Shown one piece after another: positions 52,362 through 61,937 of a stretch of 64,000 bases of DNA. Every line of letters starts with the position of its first letter. The first letter of the stretch is position 1. The position numbers and the translations under genes were made by a program. Source of the DNA: FEN-1191 sp964528845 (lineage in GTDB: Bacteria > Pseudomonadota > Gammaproteobacteria > Steroidobacterales > Steroidobacteraceae); contig CAZGVE010000002.1 of assembly GCA_964528845.1 (NCBI GenBank), positions 1 to 64,000 of the forward strand, read 5' to 3'. The notes beneath the pieces are model-generated. The model searched no databases, was not told where the DNA came from, and worked only from the letters and a program-made list of their open reading frames with translations.

Positions 52362-53666
52362 GTGGCGGAGACCGGCACCGTCGCGGACTTGAGCGAGGCC
52401 GGCGAGGGCATCGTGCGGGGCGGACGCGCCGCCTTCGTACCTGGGGCGTTGCCGGGCGAGACGATCCGGTTCGCGCGCGCGCGTGCCCACCGGCAGTACG
52501 ACGAGGCGCGCCTCGAGCAGGTGATTGAACCCTCGCCCGAGCGGGTCGAGCCGCGCTGTGCTCACTTCGCGGTGTGCGGCGGCTGCGCGTTGCAGCACCT
52601 GGACGCGACGGCGCAGCTGCAGCGCAAGCAGCAGCAGCTACGGGAAAGTCTGGAGCGCATCGGGCGTGTCGCGCCGGCGCGCTGGCTCGCGCCGCTCACC
52701 TCGCCGTCGTTCGGCTACCGGCGCCGCGCGCGACTGGGCGTGCGCTACGTCGCGCGCAAGGGCCGCGCGCTGGTGGGCTTCCGCGAGCGCTCCTCGCACC
52801 TGATTGCCGACATTGCACGCTGCGAGGTCTTAAGTCCCCCGCTCGATGCGCTGATCGATCCGCTCGCGCGGTTGGTCTCGGCACTCTCGATCCGCGAGCG
52901 GCTGCCGCAGATCGAGTGCGCGGTCGCCGACAACGCCGTCGCACTGGTGCTGCGGGTGCTGGAGCCCCCCTCGGCACAGGACCTCGGGCGCCTCGAGGTC
53001 TTTGAGGCCGAGCATGGCGTCCGGCTGTACCTGCAGAGCGCCGGGCCCGATAGCGTGCGTGCGCTCAAGCCGCCCGATCCGGCGCTGCATTACACGCTGC
53101 CCGATCCGCCGCTCACGCTCGGCTTCGAGCCGACGGACTTCATCCAGGTCAATGCAGCGGCCAACCGCGCGCTGGTGGCGGCCGCGCGCGAGCTGCTCGA
53201 GCTCGGGCCGGACTCGCAGCTTGCGGATCTGTACTGCGGACTCGGCAATTTCACGCTCGCGCTCGCGCACCGTGCACAGCAGGTGACCGGCGTCGAGGGC
53301 GAGATGGCACTCATCCGGCGCGCGCAGGCCAATGCCGCGCGCAACGGCATCGCCAACGCGCACTTCCACTGCGCCGATCTCGCCGCTGCGGAGCATGGAG
53401 CGGCACCATGGGCCACTGCGCACTACACCCACGTGCTGCTCGATCCGCCGCGCGCGGGCGCCCGCGCGCTGCTGCCCTGGATCGCCTCGCGCGCGCCGCG
53501 GCGGCTGCTGTATGTGTCGTGCCACCCCGGCAGCCTCGCGCGCGATCTCGGCGAGCTGGTGCACGACCACGGCTTCGAGTTGCTGGCCGCCGGCGTGGTG
53601 GATATGTTTCCGAATACGGCGCACGTCGAGTCCGTGGCGCTGCTCGCGCCGCAGGTCGGGAGCTGA
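52362..53666 (+). CDS. rlmD: 23S rRNA (uracil-1939-C5)-methyltransferase
   Basis: A 434-residue SAM-dependent rRNA methyltransferase with an N-terminal TRAM domain (about residues 1-55). The Fe-S ligands are in CAHFAVCGGC and the later ARCEVL. Motif X region DFIQVNAAANR, SAM motif LADLYCGLGNFTLAL and the nucleophile Cys in YVSCHPGSLARDL are present. GTG start 3 nt after the exonuclease stop. Confidence 0.94.
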   Translation: MAETGTVADLSEAGEGIVRGGRAAFVPGALPGETIRFARARAHRQYDEARLEQVIEPSPERVEPRCAHFAVCGGCALQHLDATAQLQRKQQQLRESLERIGRVAPARWLAPLTSPSFGYRRRARLGVRYVARKGRALVGFRERSSHLIADIARCEVLSPPLDALIDPLARLVSALSIRERLPQIECAVADNAVALVLRVLEPPSAQDLGRLEVFEAEHGVRLYLQSAGPDSVRALKPPDPALHYTLPDPPLTLGFEPTDFIQVNAAANRALVAAARELLELGPDSQLADLYCGLGNFTLALAHRAQQVTGVEGEMALIRRAQANAARNGIANAHFHCADLAAAEHGAAPWATAHYTHVLLDPPRAGARALLPWIASRAPRRLLYVSCHPGSLARDLGELVHDHGFELLAAGVVDMFPNTAHVESVALLAPQVGS

Positions 53667-53667
53667 C

Positions 53668-54159
53668 ATGGGCATCGAGATCGAACGCAAGTTCCGCTTG
53701 CAGGATGACCGCTGGCGCGCCGCGATACGGGAGTCGACGCTGCTGCGGCAGGGATACCTCGCCAATACCGCTCATGCGTCCGTGCGGGTGCGCATTGCCG
53801 GTGCGCAGGGGTGGCTGTCGGTCAAAGCGATGACGGCGGCCATCGCGCGCGCGGAGTTCGAGTACGCGATACCCGCCGCCGAGGCCGAGCACATGCTCGG
53901 GCAGTTGTGCGAAGGACCGAGAATCGAAAAGTGGCGTCACCAGGTCGTGCACGACGGCAGCACCTGGGAAATCGACGAATTCCTCGGCGAGAATGCCGGG
54001 CTGATCATCGCCGAGCTCGAGCTTGACTCCGAGGAACAGCCCTTCACGCGTCCGGCGTGGCTTGGAGCCGAGGTGACCAGCGAGGAGCGCTACTACAACT
54101 TCCGGCTGGCGGAGCACCCATACCGGCTCTGGCCGGAAAACCTGCTGGCCTCCCGATGA
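53668..54159 (+). CDS. CYTH-domain triphosphatase
   Basis: A 163-residue CYTH-fold protein. The signature EIERKF at residues 4-9 and the later basic/acidic strands (WLSVKAM, FEYAIP, WEIDEFLGENAGLIIAELEL) form the triphosphate tunnel. By family it is an inorganic triphosphatase or thiamine-triphosphatase-like enzyme. It starts 1 nt after rlmD and overlaps nagZ by ATGA. Confidence 0.88.
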   Translation: MGIEIERKFRLQDDRWRAAIRESTLLRQGYLANTAHASVRVRIAGAQGWLSVKAMTAAIARAEFEYAIPAAEAEHMLGQLCEGPRIEKWRHQVVHDGSTWEIDEFLGENAGLIIAELELDSEEQPFTRPAWLGAEVTSEERYYNFRLAEHPYRLWPENLLASR

Positions 54160-55223
54160 GCCTCGGGCCGTTCATGGTCGACCTCGCGGGCACCAGTCTG
54201 ACGGCGGCCGACCGCGAGCTGCTCAAGCATCCGCTGGTGGGCAGCGTGATCCTGTTCACCCGCAACTATGCTGATCCGGCGCAGCTGCAGGCGTTGTGCA
54301 GGGAGATTCGCTCGGTGCGCAGCCCCGCGCTGCTGATTGCGGTGGACCACGAGGGCGGACGGGTGCAGCGCTTCCGTCCCGGCTTCTCGGCGCTGCCCGC
54401 GGCGCGCCGGATCGGGCATTGCTTCGATCGTGACCCGAAGCAGGGGCTCGCGATGGCCCGCGCGCTCGGCTGGCTGATGGCCGCGGAGCTGCTGGCCACC
54501 GGCCTGGACTTCTCGTTCGCGCCCTGCGTCGACCTCGACTACGGGCTCTCCGAGATCATCGGCGATCGGGCGCTGCATGCGCGCGCGGCCGCCGTGGGGC
54601 AGCTTGCGATCGCCACCATGCACGGCATGCGCGATGCCGGAATGGCGGCCACCGCGAAGCACTTCCCTGGCCACGGCGCGGTCGTGGCCGACTCCCATCT
54701 GGCCCTGCCCGTCGACCGGCGGGAGCTGACCGACCTCGATGCCGACCTGCTGCCCTACCGGCGGCTGATCGCCAATGGCCTGCCGGCGGTCATGGTCGCG
54801 CACGTGCTGTTTCCGGCCGTGGATCCCGTGCCGGCCAGCTTTTCCCGGCACTGGATCGCCGGCGTGCTGCGGGACGAACTGCAGTTTGGGGGCGCGGTGT
54901 TTGCCGACGACCTGAGCATGGCCGGTGCAGCAACCATCGGTGAGCTGCCGGAGCGCGCTGCGCTCGCGCTGCAGGCCGGCTGTGACGTGCTTCCGGTCTG
55001 CAACGACCGCTCAGGGGTTGAGCGACTGCTCGAGGGGTTCCGCCTCGCCGTGGATCCGGCGTCCCAGCTGCGGCTGGTGCGCATGCGGGGCCGCGGGCGC
55101 GGCGATTTTGAGACCTTGACCGCATCGGCCGCATGGCGAAGCGCGCGAGAATGGCTCTCGGCGGACGCAACGGCGCCGGAACTCAAATTCGAACCCGGGG
55201 CCGATGGCACGGGAGGCACTTAG
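54156..55223 (+). CDS. nagZ: Beta-N-acetylhexosaminidase NagZ
   Basis: A 355-residue cytoplasmic glycoside hydrolase family 3 enzyme. It removes GlcNAc from 1,6-anhydro muropeptides in cell-wall recycling. The catalytic AATAKHFPGHGAVVADSH loop with Asp/His is complete, AVDHEGGRVQRFRPGF is at the N-terminus, and VFADDLSMAGA holds the nucleophile Asp. Slightly extended at the C-terminus. Confidence 0.96.
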   Translation: MSLGPFMVDLAGTSLTAADRELLKHPLVGSVILFTRNYADPAQLQALCREIRSVRSPALLIAVDHEGGRVQRFRPGFSALPAARRIGHCFDRDPKQGLAMARALGWLMAAELLATGLDFSFAPCVDLDYGLSEIIGDRALHARAAAVGQLAIATMHGMRDAGMAATAKHFPGHGAVVADSHLALPVDRRELTDLDADLLPYRRLIANGLPAVMVAHVLFPAVDPVPASFSRHWIAGVLRDELQFGGAVFADDLSMAGAATIGELPERAALALQAGCDVLPVCNDRSGVERLLEGFRLAVDPASQLRLVRMRGRGRGDFETLTASAAWRSAREWLSADATAPELKFEPGADGTGGT

Positions 55224-55227
55224 GGGC

Positions 55228-56163
55228 ATGGATCCAGGCTTGAATGAATGGCAGCGCGGGGCACTCGACGTGGCGCCCGAGGGCATCGTCGTCTGTGCGG
55301 CCCAGTCGGGCGAAGCGCCGGTGGTCTACGCCAATGCCGCCTTCGAGCGGCTCACCGGCTACAGCGCCGAGGAACTGCTCGGGCGCGACCTGCGGTGCCT
55401 GCAGTCCTGGGATCGTGGCCAGGAGGGTCGGACCCAGCTGCGCGAGGCGATCGGACGCGGCGAGGGCTGCCGCGCGCTGGTGCGCAACTATCGCAAGGAC
55501 GGAACGCAGTTCTGGAACGAGGTCGTGCTGCAGCCGCTGCGCAACGCTGAAGGCCGGATCACCCATTTCGTCGGATTCCATCGCGACGTCACTGAACGCG
55601 AACGCTCCGGCCTGATCCGCGCGCCGGGCCGGCCGAGCTGGCTGCGCGAGGACAGGCTTTCCGGCCTGTACTCCCGCGCCTACTTTGAGGAACTGTTGCA
55701 GCACGACTGGCAGGTCGGAGCGCGTGAGGCGCGTACGCTGACGCTGATGGTGTTCGACATCGACCAGCTCGGCAGCTACAACGAGACCTATGGCCGTGCC
55801 GCGGGCGATGCGTGCATCCGCCGGGTCGCCGGCGTGATCGGTGGCGCATTCCGTCGCGGTGCCGACGTCGTCGCACGCTGGGAGGGCGGGCGAATAGTCG
55901 CGCTGGTACGCAACGCGGACCCGTCGTCGATCAAGAGTTTTGCGGCCGCCGTGGCGCACAAGGTGCTCGGCCAGCACATCCATCATCCACGCTCGACGTT
56001 GCAGAAATTCGTTTCGGTGAGCATTGGTGCGGCGCACCGCAGTCCGGCCGCCGGCGATGGCCCCGACGCGCTGGTGCAGGCCGCCATGAAGGCGCTGGCG
56101 CGCGCCAAGGATGAGCGTGGCGAGGCCAGGGTCGCCGTGATGGCGGTCGGTGAGATCGATTGA
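55228..56163 (+). CDS. LOV-like PAS protein with degenerate GGDEF domain
   Basis: A 311-residue soluble protein. Residues 10-120 are a LOV-type PAS domain: NAAFERLTGYS, NYRKDGTQFWNEVVLQPL and HFVGFHRDVTER are FMN-site motifs. The photoactive Cys of GRNCRFLQ is missing, because the segment reads GRDLRCLQ (L55, C57). Residues 135-300 follow a GGDEF fold (MVFDIDQLGSYNETYG), but the signature reads RWEGGRI, so no cyclase activity is expected. The start at 55228 was preferred because 55204 overlaps nagZ by 20 nt. It is probably a flavin or signal-binding effector. Confidence 0.85.
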   Translation: MDPGLNEWQRGALDVAPEGIVVCAAQSGEAPVVYANAAFERLTGYSAEELLGRDLRCLQSWDRGQEGRTQLREAIGRGEGCRALVRNYRKDGTQFWNEVVLQPLRNAEGRITHFVGFHRDVTERERSGLIRAPGRPSWLREDRLSGLYSRAYFEELLQHDWQVGAREARTLTLMVFDIDQLGSYNETYGRAAGDACIRRVAGVIGGAFRRGADVVARWEGGRIVALVRNADPSSIKSFAAAVAHKVLGQHIHHPRSTLQKFVSVSIGAAHRSPAAGDGPDALVQAAMKALARAKDERGEARVAVMAVGEID

Positions 56164-56531
56164 CCGTTGCGCTGTGGTGCGTGCTTGCGGCGGGACTGCT
56201 GCCCTACGTGGCTGCCGGCATCGCCAAGGCCGATGCCGCCTACGACAATCGTGATCCGCGCGGCTGGCTGGCACGTCAGCAGGGCTATCGTCAGCGTGCC
56301 AATGCCGCACAGGCCAACGCTTTCGAAGCCCTGCCGCTGTTCGCCGCCGCGGTCCTGACGTCACAGCTGCTGCACGGTCCGCAGCGCACGGCCGACGCGC
56401 TCGCACTCGGCTTCATTGCGGCGCGCGTGCTGCACCTCGGGTTCTACCTGGGTGACCGGGCGCTGTTGCGCTCCTGCAGCTGGGTCTGCGGCATGGGCTG
56501 CGTGATCGCACTATTCGTGTTCAGCGTGTAG
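56160..56531 (+). CDS. MAPEG-family membrane protein
   Basis: A 123-residue four-helix membrane protein of the MAPEG (glutathione transferase-like) superfamily. The conserved segment GYRQRANAAQANAFEALPLF is typical, followed by ARVLHLGFYLGD. The exact reaction is unknown. The TTG start overlaps the LOV gene as TTGA. It ends the lepA gene train and overlaps the convergent DUF1223 gene by 11 nt. Confidence 0.84.
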   Translation: MTVALWCVLAAGLLPYVAAGIAKADAAYDNRDPRGWLARQQGYRQRANAAQANAFEALPLFAAAVLTSQLLHGPQRTADALALGFIAARVLHLGFYLGDRALLRSCSWVCGMGCVIALFVFSV

Positions 56532-57252
56532 AGGCGGCTTGGCGCAACGGGCGGGAGGCCGCCCCGAGCACAGCACCCTGGCCCGGACGCTGCAGCACGA
56601 CCGCCACCGCGGCGGCGTCCTCCGGCAGCGTCCGCACCGGAACGGTAAAGCGGCGGCTCTTGCCCTCCCAGCGTCCGAGCGGGACGCTCCCTCGCACGAC
56701 GTTGAACTCGCGCAGCGTCCGGCCCGCATTCTCGCCGCGCCCTATGGTGCTGCGCGCCTCGGGAAGGTACGCATAAAGGGTCACATCACCGCTGCCGGCT
56801 GACGGCTGCGACGGCAGTTCGATTTCCAGCTGCGCGTCCTCGAGCGTGATCGCGATCGGAACCTCCGGACGAGGGCTGCGTAGCAGCGAGCGGATGGCTG
56901 CGGCGCCTGTACCCGGCAGGTCGGTCTGCCCGTCGATCACCATCTGCGGCGTGTACGCACTCGCAAGTCGCAGCGCCGCCACGTAGCGTCGCTGACGCTC
57001 GGTGGCGGCCGGCATCGCGAAGCGATCGGTCCAGCCGAGGTAGTCCCAGTAATCGACGTGGAAGGCCAGGGCGAGCACGCCCGGGTCGCGGGCGAGCTCA
57101 CCGAGCAGAGCGTCCGCCGGCGGGCAGGAGCTGCAGCCCTGGGAAGTGAACAGTTCGATCACCAGCGGCCGCGCCGCGGCTGGGGCTGCCAGGCAGACAC
57201 ACCCGGCAACGCAGGAAAGCCAGAACAGGATCCGGTGCAATGGGCGGGGCAT
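56521..57252 (-). CDS. DUF1223 secreted thioredoxin-like protein
   Basis: A 243-residue protein with a signal peptide (about 1-27). The DUF1223 core follows: IELFTSQGCSSCPPAD with a CSSC pair, then HVDYWDYLGW, YTPQMVIDG. The fold is thioredoxin-like, but the role is unestablished. It is not obviously part of an operon: CsiV lies 60 nt upstream and MAPEG converges on it. Confidence 0.88.
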   Translation of the reverse strand: MPRPLHRILFWLSCVAGCVCLAAPAAARPLVIELFTSQGCSSCPPADALLGELARDPGVLALAFHVDYWDYLGWTDRFAMPAATERQRRYVAALRLASAYTPQMVIDGQTDLPGTGAAAIRSLLRSPRPEVPIAITLEDAQLEIELPSQPSAGSGDVTLYAYLPEARSTIGRGENAGRTLREFNVVRGSVPLGRWEGKSRRFTVPVRTLPEDAAAVAVVLQRPGQGAVLGAASRPLRQAASTR

Positions 57253-57312
57253 GGGTGCTTCCAGGTGTTCCTGCCTGGTAGTTCGTCCCGCTCTGGCAAC
57301 GGGTTACATTGC

Positions 57313-57912
57313 TCAGCGTGTCTGAGCACCGCCAGCGCGTGCGATCGGGGACACCAGCGCGATCACGCCGAAGGCCGGGTGATCGAAGTACTGCCGCTCG
57401 TTGTATTTCACGCTGCGCATCTCGTCGATCGTGTAGGTCTCCGGTCCGGCGAGCGTCAGGGTCATGCCGAGGTGCAGGTACGTCGAGCGCTCCAGATACA
57501 CTACTCCGGAGAGTTCAGGGACATTCACGCCCAGATCCGAGAGCGGAATGCCGATATGGGTGCCCCAGCCCGCGGCGCTCTGGATCCATGCCGCGTGCGC
57601 GATCGGCCGCCAGGCTCCGCTCGTGCGCAGGCCCGCTTCGATTCCTGCGAGCCGGTACTCGCCCGGCGGGAGCACCCGCAGCACCTGTGGCGGGGTCGCA
57701 TTGGCGCGATTCGCATCGCTACCGAAGCCGCGGCCGGAGGCCGGCGCGCTCCAGTCCTCGGTGGCCCCGACGCTCGAGGCGCGGAACACGACCAGCTCGA
57801 CGGCATACAGCGCGGCCGCCTGCTGCGCGCCGGGCTGCTGCGCGAGAGCCGGCCACGACGTGCCGATCAGGGCCAGCCAGAGCAGACAGCAGACAGTTCG
57901 CAACCGGTGCAT
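57313..57912 (-). CDS. CsiV-family periplasmic protein
   Basis: A 199-residue exported protein with a signal peptide (about 1-24). YAVELVVFRASS opens the CsiV domain, and VYLERSTYLHLGMTLTL and SVKYNERQYFDHPAFGVIALV close it. In Vibrio, CsiV links D-amino-acid response and peptidoglycan. It lies 25 nt downstream of mfd, the common gammaproteobacterial arrangement. Confidence 0.83.
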   Translation of the reverse strand: MHRLRTVCCLLWLALIGTSWPALAQQPGAQQAAALYAVELVVFRASSVGATEDWSAPASGRGFGSDANRANATPPQVLRVLPPGEYRLAGIEAGLRTSGAWRPIAHAAWIQSAAGWGTHIGIPLSDLGVNVPELSGVVYLERSTYLHLGMTLTLAGPETYTIDEMRSVKYNERQYFDHPAFGVIALVSPIARAGGAQTR

Positions 57913-57937
57913 GCGGGTATGGTAGCAGGCGCGCCGC

Positions 57938-60900
57938 TCATGACCCGCCGAGATGGGCGAGCAGCGCGTCGGCGCGCACGAATCGGTCCTCGCTGCGCGG
58001 CAACGAGCGGGTAATGCGCAGCTTCAGCGGTCCCTCGAGGCGATACTCCTGCGCCTGGCGCTGGATCAGCGCGATCACACGCGTCGCGTCGACCCGGTTG
58101 TGCTCCTCGAACTGAATGCTGCCGCCGGCCGGTCCGAGCTCGAGGCGGCGCACGCCCAGCGCCCGGGCGCGCAACCGCAGTCGCGCCAGCTGCAGCAGGT
58201 GCTGGGCCGGCGGCGGCAGCTCCCCGAAGCGGTCCACCAGTTCGGCGGTCATGTCATCCAACGCCGTGGCGTCGGCCGCCGCGATGCGCTGGTAGAGCGC
58301 GAGGCGCAGCGGCACGTCGCTGACGAAGTCTTCCGGCAGCAGTGCCGGCACGTGCAGCTCGACTTCGCTGACCGCCGCCAGCGGGCGGTCGAGGGCCGGC
58401 GCGCGGCCCGCGCGCATTGCCTGCACCGCGTGCTCGAGCATGTCGAGGTACATGCTGAGGCCGACCTCGCTGAGCTCGCCGCTCTGCTTCTCGCCGAGGA
58501 ACTCACCGGCGCCCCGGATCTCCAGATCGTGGGTTGCCAGTGCGAAGCCGGCCCCCAGATCCTCCAGCGCCGCGATCGCTTCGAGCCGCTTGGCGGCATC
58601 GCCGCGCAGCGCCTTGCGCGAGGGCACGATCAGGTATGCATAGGCGCGGTGGTGCGAGCGGCCGACGCGACCCCGCAGCTGGTGCAGCTGCGCGAGGCCG
58701 AGATGGTCGGCGCGGTTGATCAGAATCGTGTTGGCACTCGGCACGTCGATGCCGCTCTCGATGATGGTCGTGCAGACCAGCAGGTTGAAGCGCCGGTGGT
58801 AGAAATCGACCATCAGCTGCTCGAGTTCGCGTTCGCGCATCTGGCCGTGGCCGACACGCACCTCGGCCTCCGGTACCAGCGCTGCGACCCGTGCAGCCAC
58901 CTGCGCTATGTCCTGCACTTCGTTGTGCACGAAATAGACCTGTCCGCCGCGGCGCAGTTCGCGCAGCACGGCCTCGCGTAGCGTGGCGTCGTGCCATTCG
59001 GTGATGAAGGTCTTGATCGCGAGGCGGGCGACCGGCGGGGTCGCGATCAGCGACAGTTCACGCAGTCCACCTAAGGCCATGTTCAGCGTGCGCGGAATCG
59101 GTGTCGCGGTCAGCGTGAGCACGTGGACCTCCGCGCGCAGGGCCTTGAGACGCTCCTTGTCGCGCACCCCGAAGCGGTGTTCTTCGTCCACCACGATCAG
59201 TCCGAGGCTCCGGAAGCGCGGATTGGCATGCAACAGTCGGTGGGTCGCGATCACGATGTCCACGGTGCCGGCGGCCAGCCCTTCGATCACGGCTGCGGTC
59301 TCGGCGCCGGTGCGGAAGCGCGATACCGCCTCGATCCGCACCGGCCAGTCAGCGAAGCGGTCGCGGAAGCTCTGCAGATGCTGCTGCGCGAGCAGCGTCG
59401 TCGGGACCAGCACGGCGACCTGGTGGCCCGCCTGCACGGCGACGAATGCCGCTCGCATGGCGACTTCGGTCTTACCGAACCCGACGTCGCCACAGACCAC
59501 CCGATCCATCGGCTGCGTACCCTGCAATCCCGCGAGCACCTGGCGGATCGCCTCGCCCTGGTCGGCGGTCTCCTCGAACGGAAAACCGTTCGCGAAGGTC
59601 TGGTACTCCAGATCGCGAGCCACGAGCGGCGCGGCCTGATGGGCCGCGCGGCGCGCATGCAGGTCGAGCAGCTCGGCGGCCACGTCGCGCACGGCCTCGG
59701 CCGCGCGCCGGCGGGCGCGGGCCCACTGGTCCGTGCCGAGCTTGTGCAGCGGGGCGCTGTCGGGAGCCCCGCCGGTATAGCGGCTGACCAGATGCAGCGC
59801 GTGCACTGGCACGTAGATCCGGTCCCCATCGCGATATTCGAGCACCAGGAACTCGCCGCCCTGACCGCCGATCTCCATCAGCTGCAGGCCCACGTAACGA
59901 CCGACGCCGTAGACTTCGTGCACTACCGGGGAGCCGCTCTCGAGGCTCTGCAGGTCACGCAGGATCGCCGCCGGATCGGAGGCTGCGCTGCGGCGGCGGC
60001 GGCGTTCCTGGCGCGCGCGATTGCCGAACAGCTGCGATTCGCTGAGCAGCAGCAGCGCGGGTTCGCCCAGCGCGAGGCCATCGATGTCCTCGGCCACGCA
60101 GATCGCGAGCCTCGCATCACCGGCGGCGAACTGCTCCCAGCGTTGCAGCGTTCGCGGCTGCCGGCCATGCGCCTTGAGCATTTCGGCGATGACCTCGCGC
60201 CGGCCCGGCGAGTCGGCAACGATCAGCACCCGCCCGACGTAGCCATCCAGGAAATTCACGAGCGGTGCGAGCGGCTGCGGCGCGCGTGCATCGATCCGGA
60301 ACTCGGGCGGTCCGGCGGTCCGGAATTCGTGCGGCGCCGCACCGGCGGGGTGCTCGGCCGGCGCGAGCCGTTCGATCGTGACGCCCGCGTGGTGCTGCAG
60401 GCCCGCGCGCACGTCGGCCGGCGCGACGAAGGCCTCGCCCGGCGGCAGCAGCGGCCGCTCCACGTCGTGCCGACGGTCCTCATAGCGCGTCTCGATAGCC
60501 TCCCAGGCGCGTCCCAGCGCCGCGTCGAGTTCGAGGTCGCTCACCAGCACCGCGGCGGGCGGCAGGTAGTCGGCGATGGCCGCGGTGCGCTCGAAGAACA
60601 GCGGCAGGTAGAACTCAATGCCCGGCGGGGCCACGCCCTCGCTGACGCCGCGATAGACCGGCATGCGCGCGACGTCGCCTTCAAAGCGCTCCCGGTAGCG
60701 TCGCCGGAAGGCCCGGACCGCCTCGGCATCGAGCGGCAGCTCACGGGCCGGCAGCAGCCGCAGCCGGTCGATGGGCTCGAGCGAGCGCTGTGTTTCCGGG
60801 TCGAAGCGGCGGATCGAGTCGATGTGCTGATCGAGCAGATCGACCCTCACCGGCGTCGCAGATCCCATCGGGAACACGTCGAACAGCGAGCCGCGCAGCG

Positions 60901-61399
60901 CGAATTCCCCAGGTCCGCTGACCTGGCTCACGCTCGCATAGCCGGCCTCGGCCAGCCGGCGGCGCAGCGGCTCGAGCTCGAGTACTGCGCCGCGCTCCAG
61001 GTCGAAGCTGCGCGCCTGCACGTAGCTGACGGGCGGCAGCCTGGAGCACAGGCTGTCGACGGTGAGCAGCAGGATGCCGCGCGTGAGCGAGGGCAGGCGC
61101 GCGAGCGTGCGCACGCGCGCCGAAACGATGTCGGGGTGCGGCGAGAACACGTCGTACGGCAGCACTTCCCAGTCCGGGAGCGACAGGATCTCGACCGAGT
61201 CGCCGCCGAAGAAGTGCAGCTCCGACTCCAGCCGCTCCAGTTCGCGCGTGTCGGCGGCAACAAACACCCACAGGCGCGTATCGGACTGCGCAGCCTCGCT
61301 GAGCGCGAGTGCACGCGCACTGCCGTGCAGGCCGCGCCAGCGGGAGGGGAGATCGCCAGCTGCGGGCAGCGGCGGTTGAAGCAGAATCGGCATCGGCAC
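57938..61399 (-). CDS. mfd: Transcription-repair coupling factor
   Basis: A 1153-residue ATP-dependent translocase that displaces stalled RNA polymerase and recruits UvrA. The N-terminal UvrB-like module (to about 450) is followed by the RNA-polymerase-interacting domain (VHEVYGVGRYVGLQ). The helicase core is next, with GDVGFGKTEVAMRAAF (Walker A), DEEHRFG and LRGRVGRSHHRAYAY. A TRCF C-terminal domain completes it. GTG 61399 or ATG 61393 start. Confidence 0.97.
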   Translation of the reverse strand: MPMPILLQPPLPAAGDLPSRWRGLHGSARALALSEAAQSDTRLWVFVAADTRELERLESELHFFGGDSVEILSLPDWEVLPYDVFSPHPDIVSARVRTLARLPSLTRGILLLTVDSLCSRLPPVSYVQARSFDLERGAVLELEPLRRRLAEAGYASVSQVSGPGEFALRGSLFDVFPMGSATPVRVDLLDQHIDSIRRFDPETQRSLEPIDRLRLLPARELPLDAEAVRAFRRRYRERFEGDVARMPVYRGVSEGVAPPGIEFYLPLFFERTAAIADYLPPAAVLVSDLELDAALGRAWEAIETRYEDRRHDVERPLLPPGEAFVAPADVRAGLQHHAGVTIERLAPAEHPAGAAPHEFRTAGPPEFRIDARAPQPLAPLVNFLDGYVGRVLIVADSPGRREVIAEMLKAHGRQPRTLQRWEQFAAGDARLAICVAEDIDGLALGEPALLLLSESQLFGNRARQERRRRRSAASDPAAILRDLQSLESGSPVVHEVYGVGRYVGLQLMEIGGQGGEFLVLEYRDGDRIYVPVHALHLVSRYTGGAPDSAPLHKLGTDQWARARRRAAEAVRDVAAELLDLHARRAAHQAAPLVARDLEYQTFANGFPFEETADQGEAIRQVLAGLQGTQPMDRVVCGDVGFGKTEVAMRAAFVAVQAGHQVAVLVPTTLLAQQHLQSFRDRFADWPVRIEAVSRFRTGAETAAVIEGLAAGTVDIVIATHRLLHANPRFRSLGLIVVDEEHRFGVRDKERLKALRAEVHVLTLTATPIPRTLNMALGGLRELSLIATPPVARLAIKTFITEWHDATLREAVLRELRRGGQVYFVHNEVQDIAQVAARVAALVPEAEVRVGHGQMRERELEQLMVDFYHRRFNLLVCTTIIESGIDVPSANTILINRADHLGLAQLHQLRGRVGRSHHRAYAYLIVPSRKALRGDAAKRLEAIAALEDLGAGFALATHDLEIRGAGEFLGEKQSGELSEVGLSMYLDMLEHAVQAMRAGRAPALDRPLAAVSEVELHVPALLPEDFVSDVPLRLALYQRIAAADATALDDMTAELVDRFGELPPPAQHLLQLARLRLRARALGVRRLELGPAGGSIQFEEHNRVDATRVIALIQRQAQEYRLEGPLKLRITRSLPRSEDRFVRADALLAHLGGS

Positions 61400-61490
61400 C
61401 GTCAGGCGGCTCGAAAGCGCGAGCGCAACGAGCGCGCGAGCTTAAACGGCTGGCCTGCGATTACAAGCTTGAAACGGTGGGACGAAAGCC

Positions 61491-61817
61491 TTAAGGGGCC
61501 GGCAGCACGACCGCGTGGATCACGCGGTCCTTCTCGAAGTAGACCGCGAAGGCCGCATAGTCCCAGCGGGTGATCGCCGGCGTGCCGACCGCCGGGTGCC
61601 GCTCGCTCGGGGCGCCGAAACGCTGCTCGACCGTCTTCATGGTCAGGCCGGCGGCCGGGCGCGGGACGTCCGAGGCACGCACCGCGACCTTGTCATCGAC
61701 GACGATCGTCTCGGCATGCGCCGGGCCGGGGCCCAGCATTGCCACCGCAACGGCGGCCAGCAGCGCGGCCAGCGCCGGTGCGCTGCGCTGGGCCTTCGCC
61801 ATGGTCCTCACCATCAT
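61491..61817 (-). CDS. Small secreted protein of unknown function
   Basis: A 108-residue protein with an N-terminal signal peptide ending near AHAETIVV. The mature part resembles the short SmpA/OmlA-like fold (MKTVEQRFGAPSERHPAVG, then WDYAAFAVYFEKDRV), but no lipobox is seen. A start at 61802 (MAKAQRS) is equally good. It lies just upstream of mfd on the same strand and is divergent from lolC. Confidence 0.6.
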   Translation of the reverse strand: MMVRTMAKAQRSAPALAALLAAVAVAMLGPGPAHAETIVVDDKVAVRASDVPRPAAGLTMKTVEQRFGAPSERHPAVGTPAITRWDYAAFAVYFEKDRVIHAVVLPAP

Positions 61818-61937
61818 TGCGTACCTGCACGCGCTGCTTTCGAACGGTGAGAACTATAGCACCGGCACGGCGCTCGGCGGCCGGGGCCGGCGGCCATTCT
61901 GTGATCCAGGTCCTGTTTCGGGAGCGCCTGTGCTTAA

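Noticed and set aside
59123..61573. An 816-codon open frame on the plus strand opposite mfd
   Set aside because: It mirrors mfd codon for codon in GC-rich DNA, is Arg/Ala/Gln-rich and shows no domain. Mfd itself is unmistakable.
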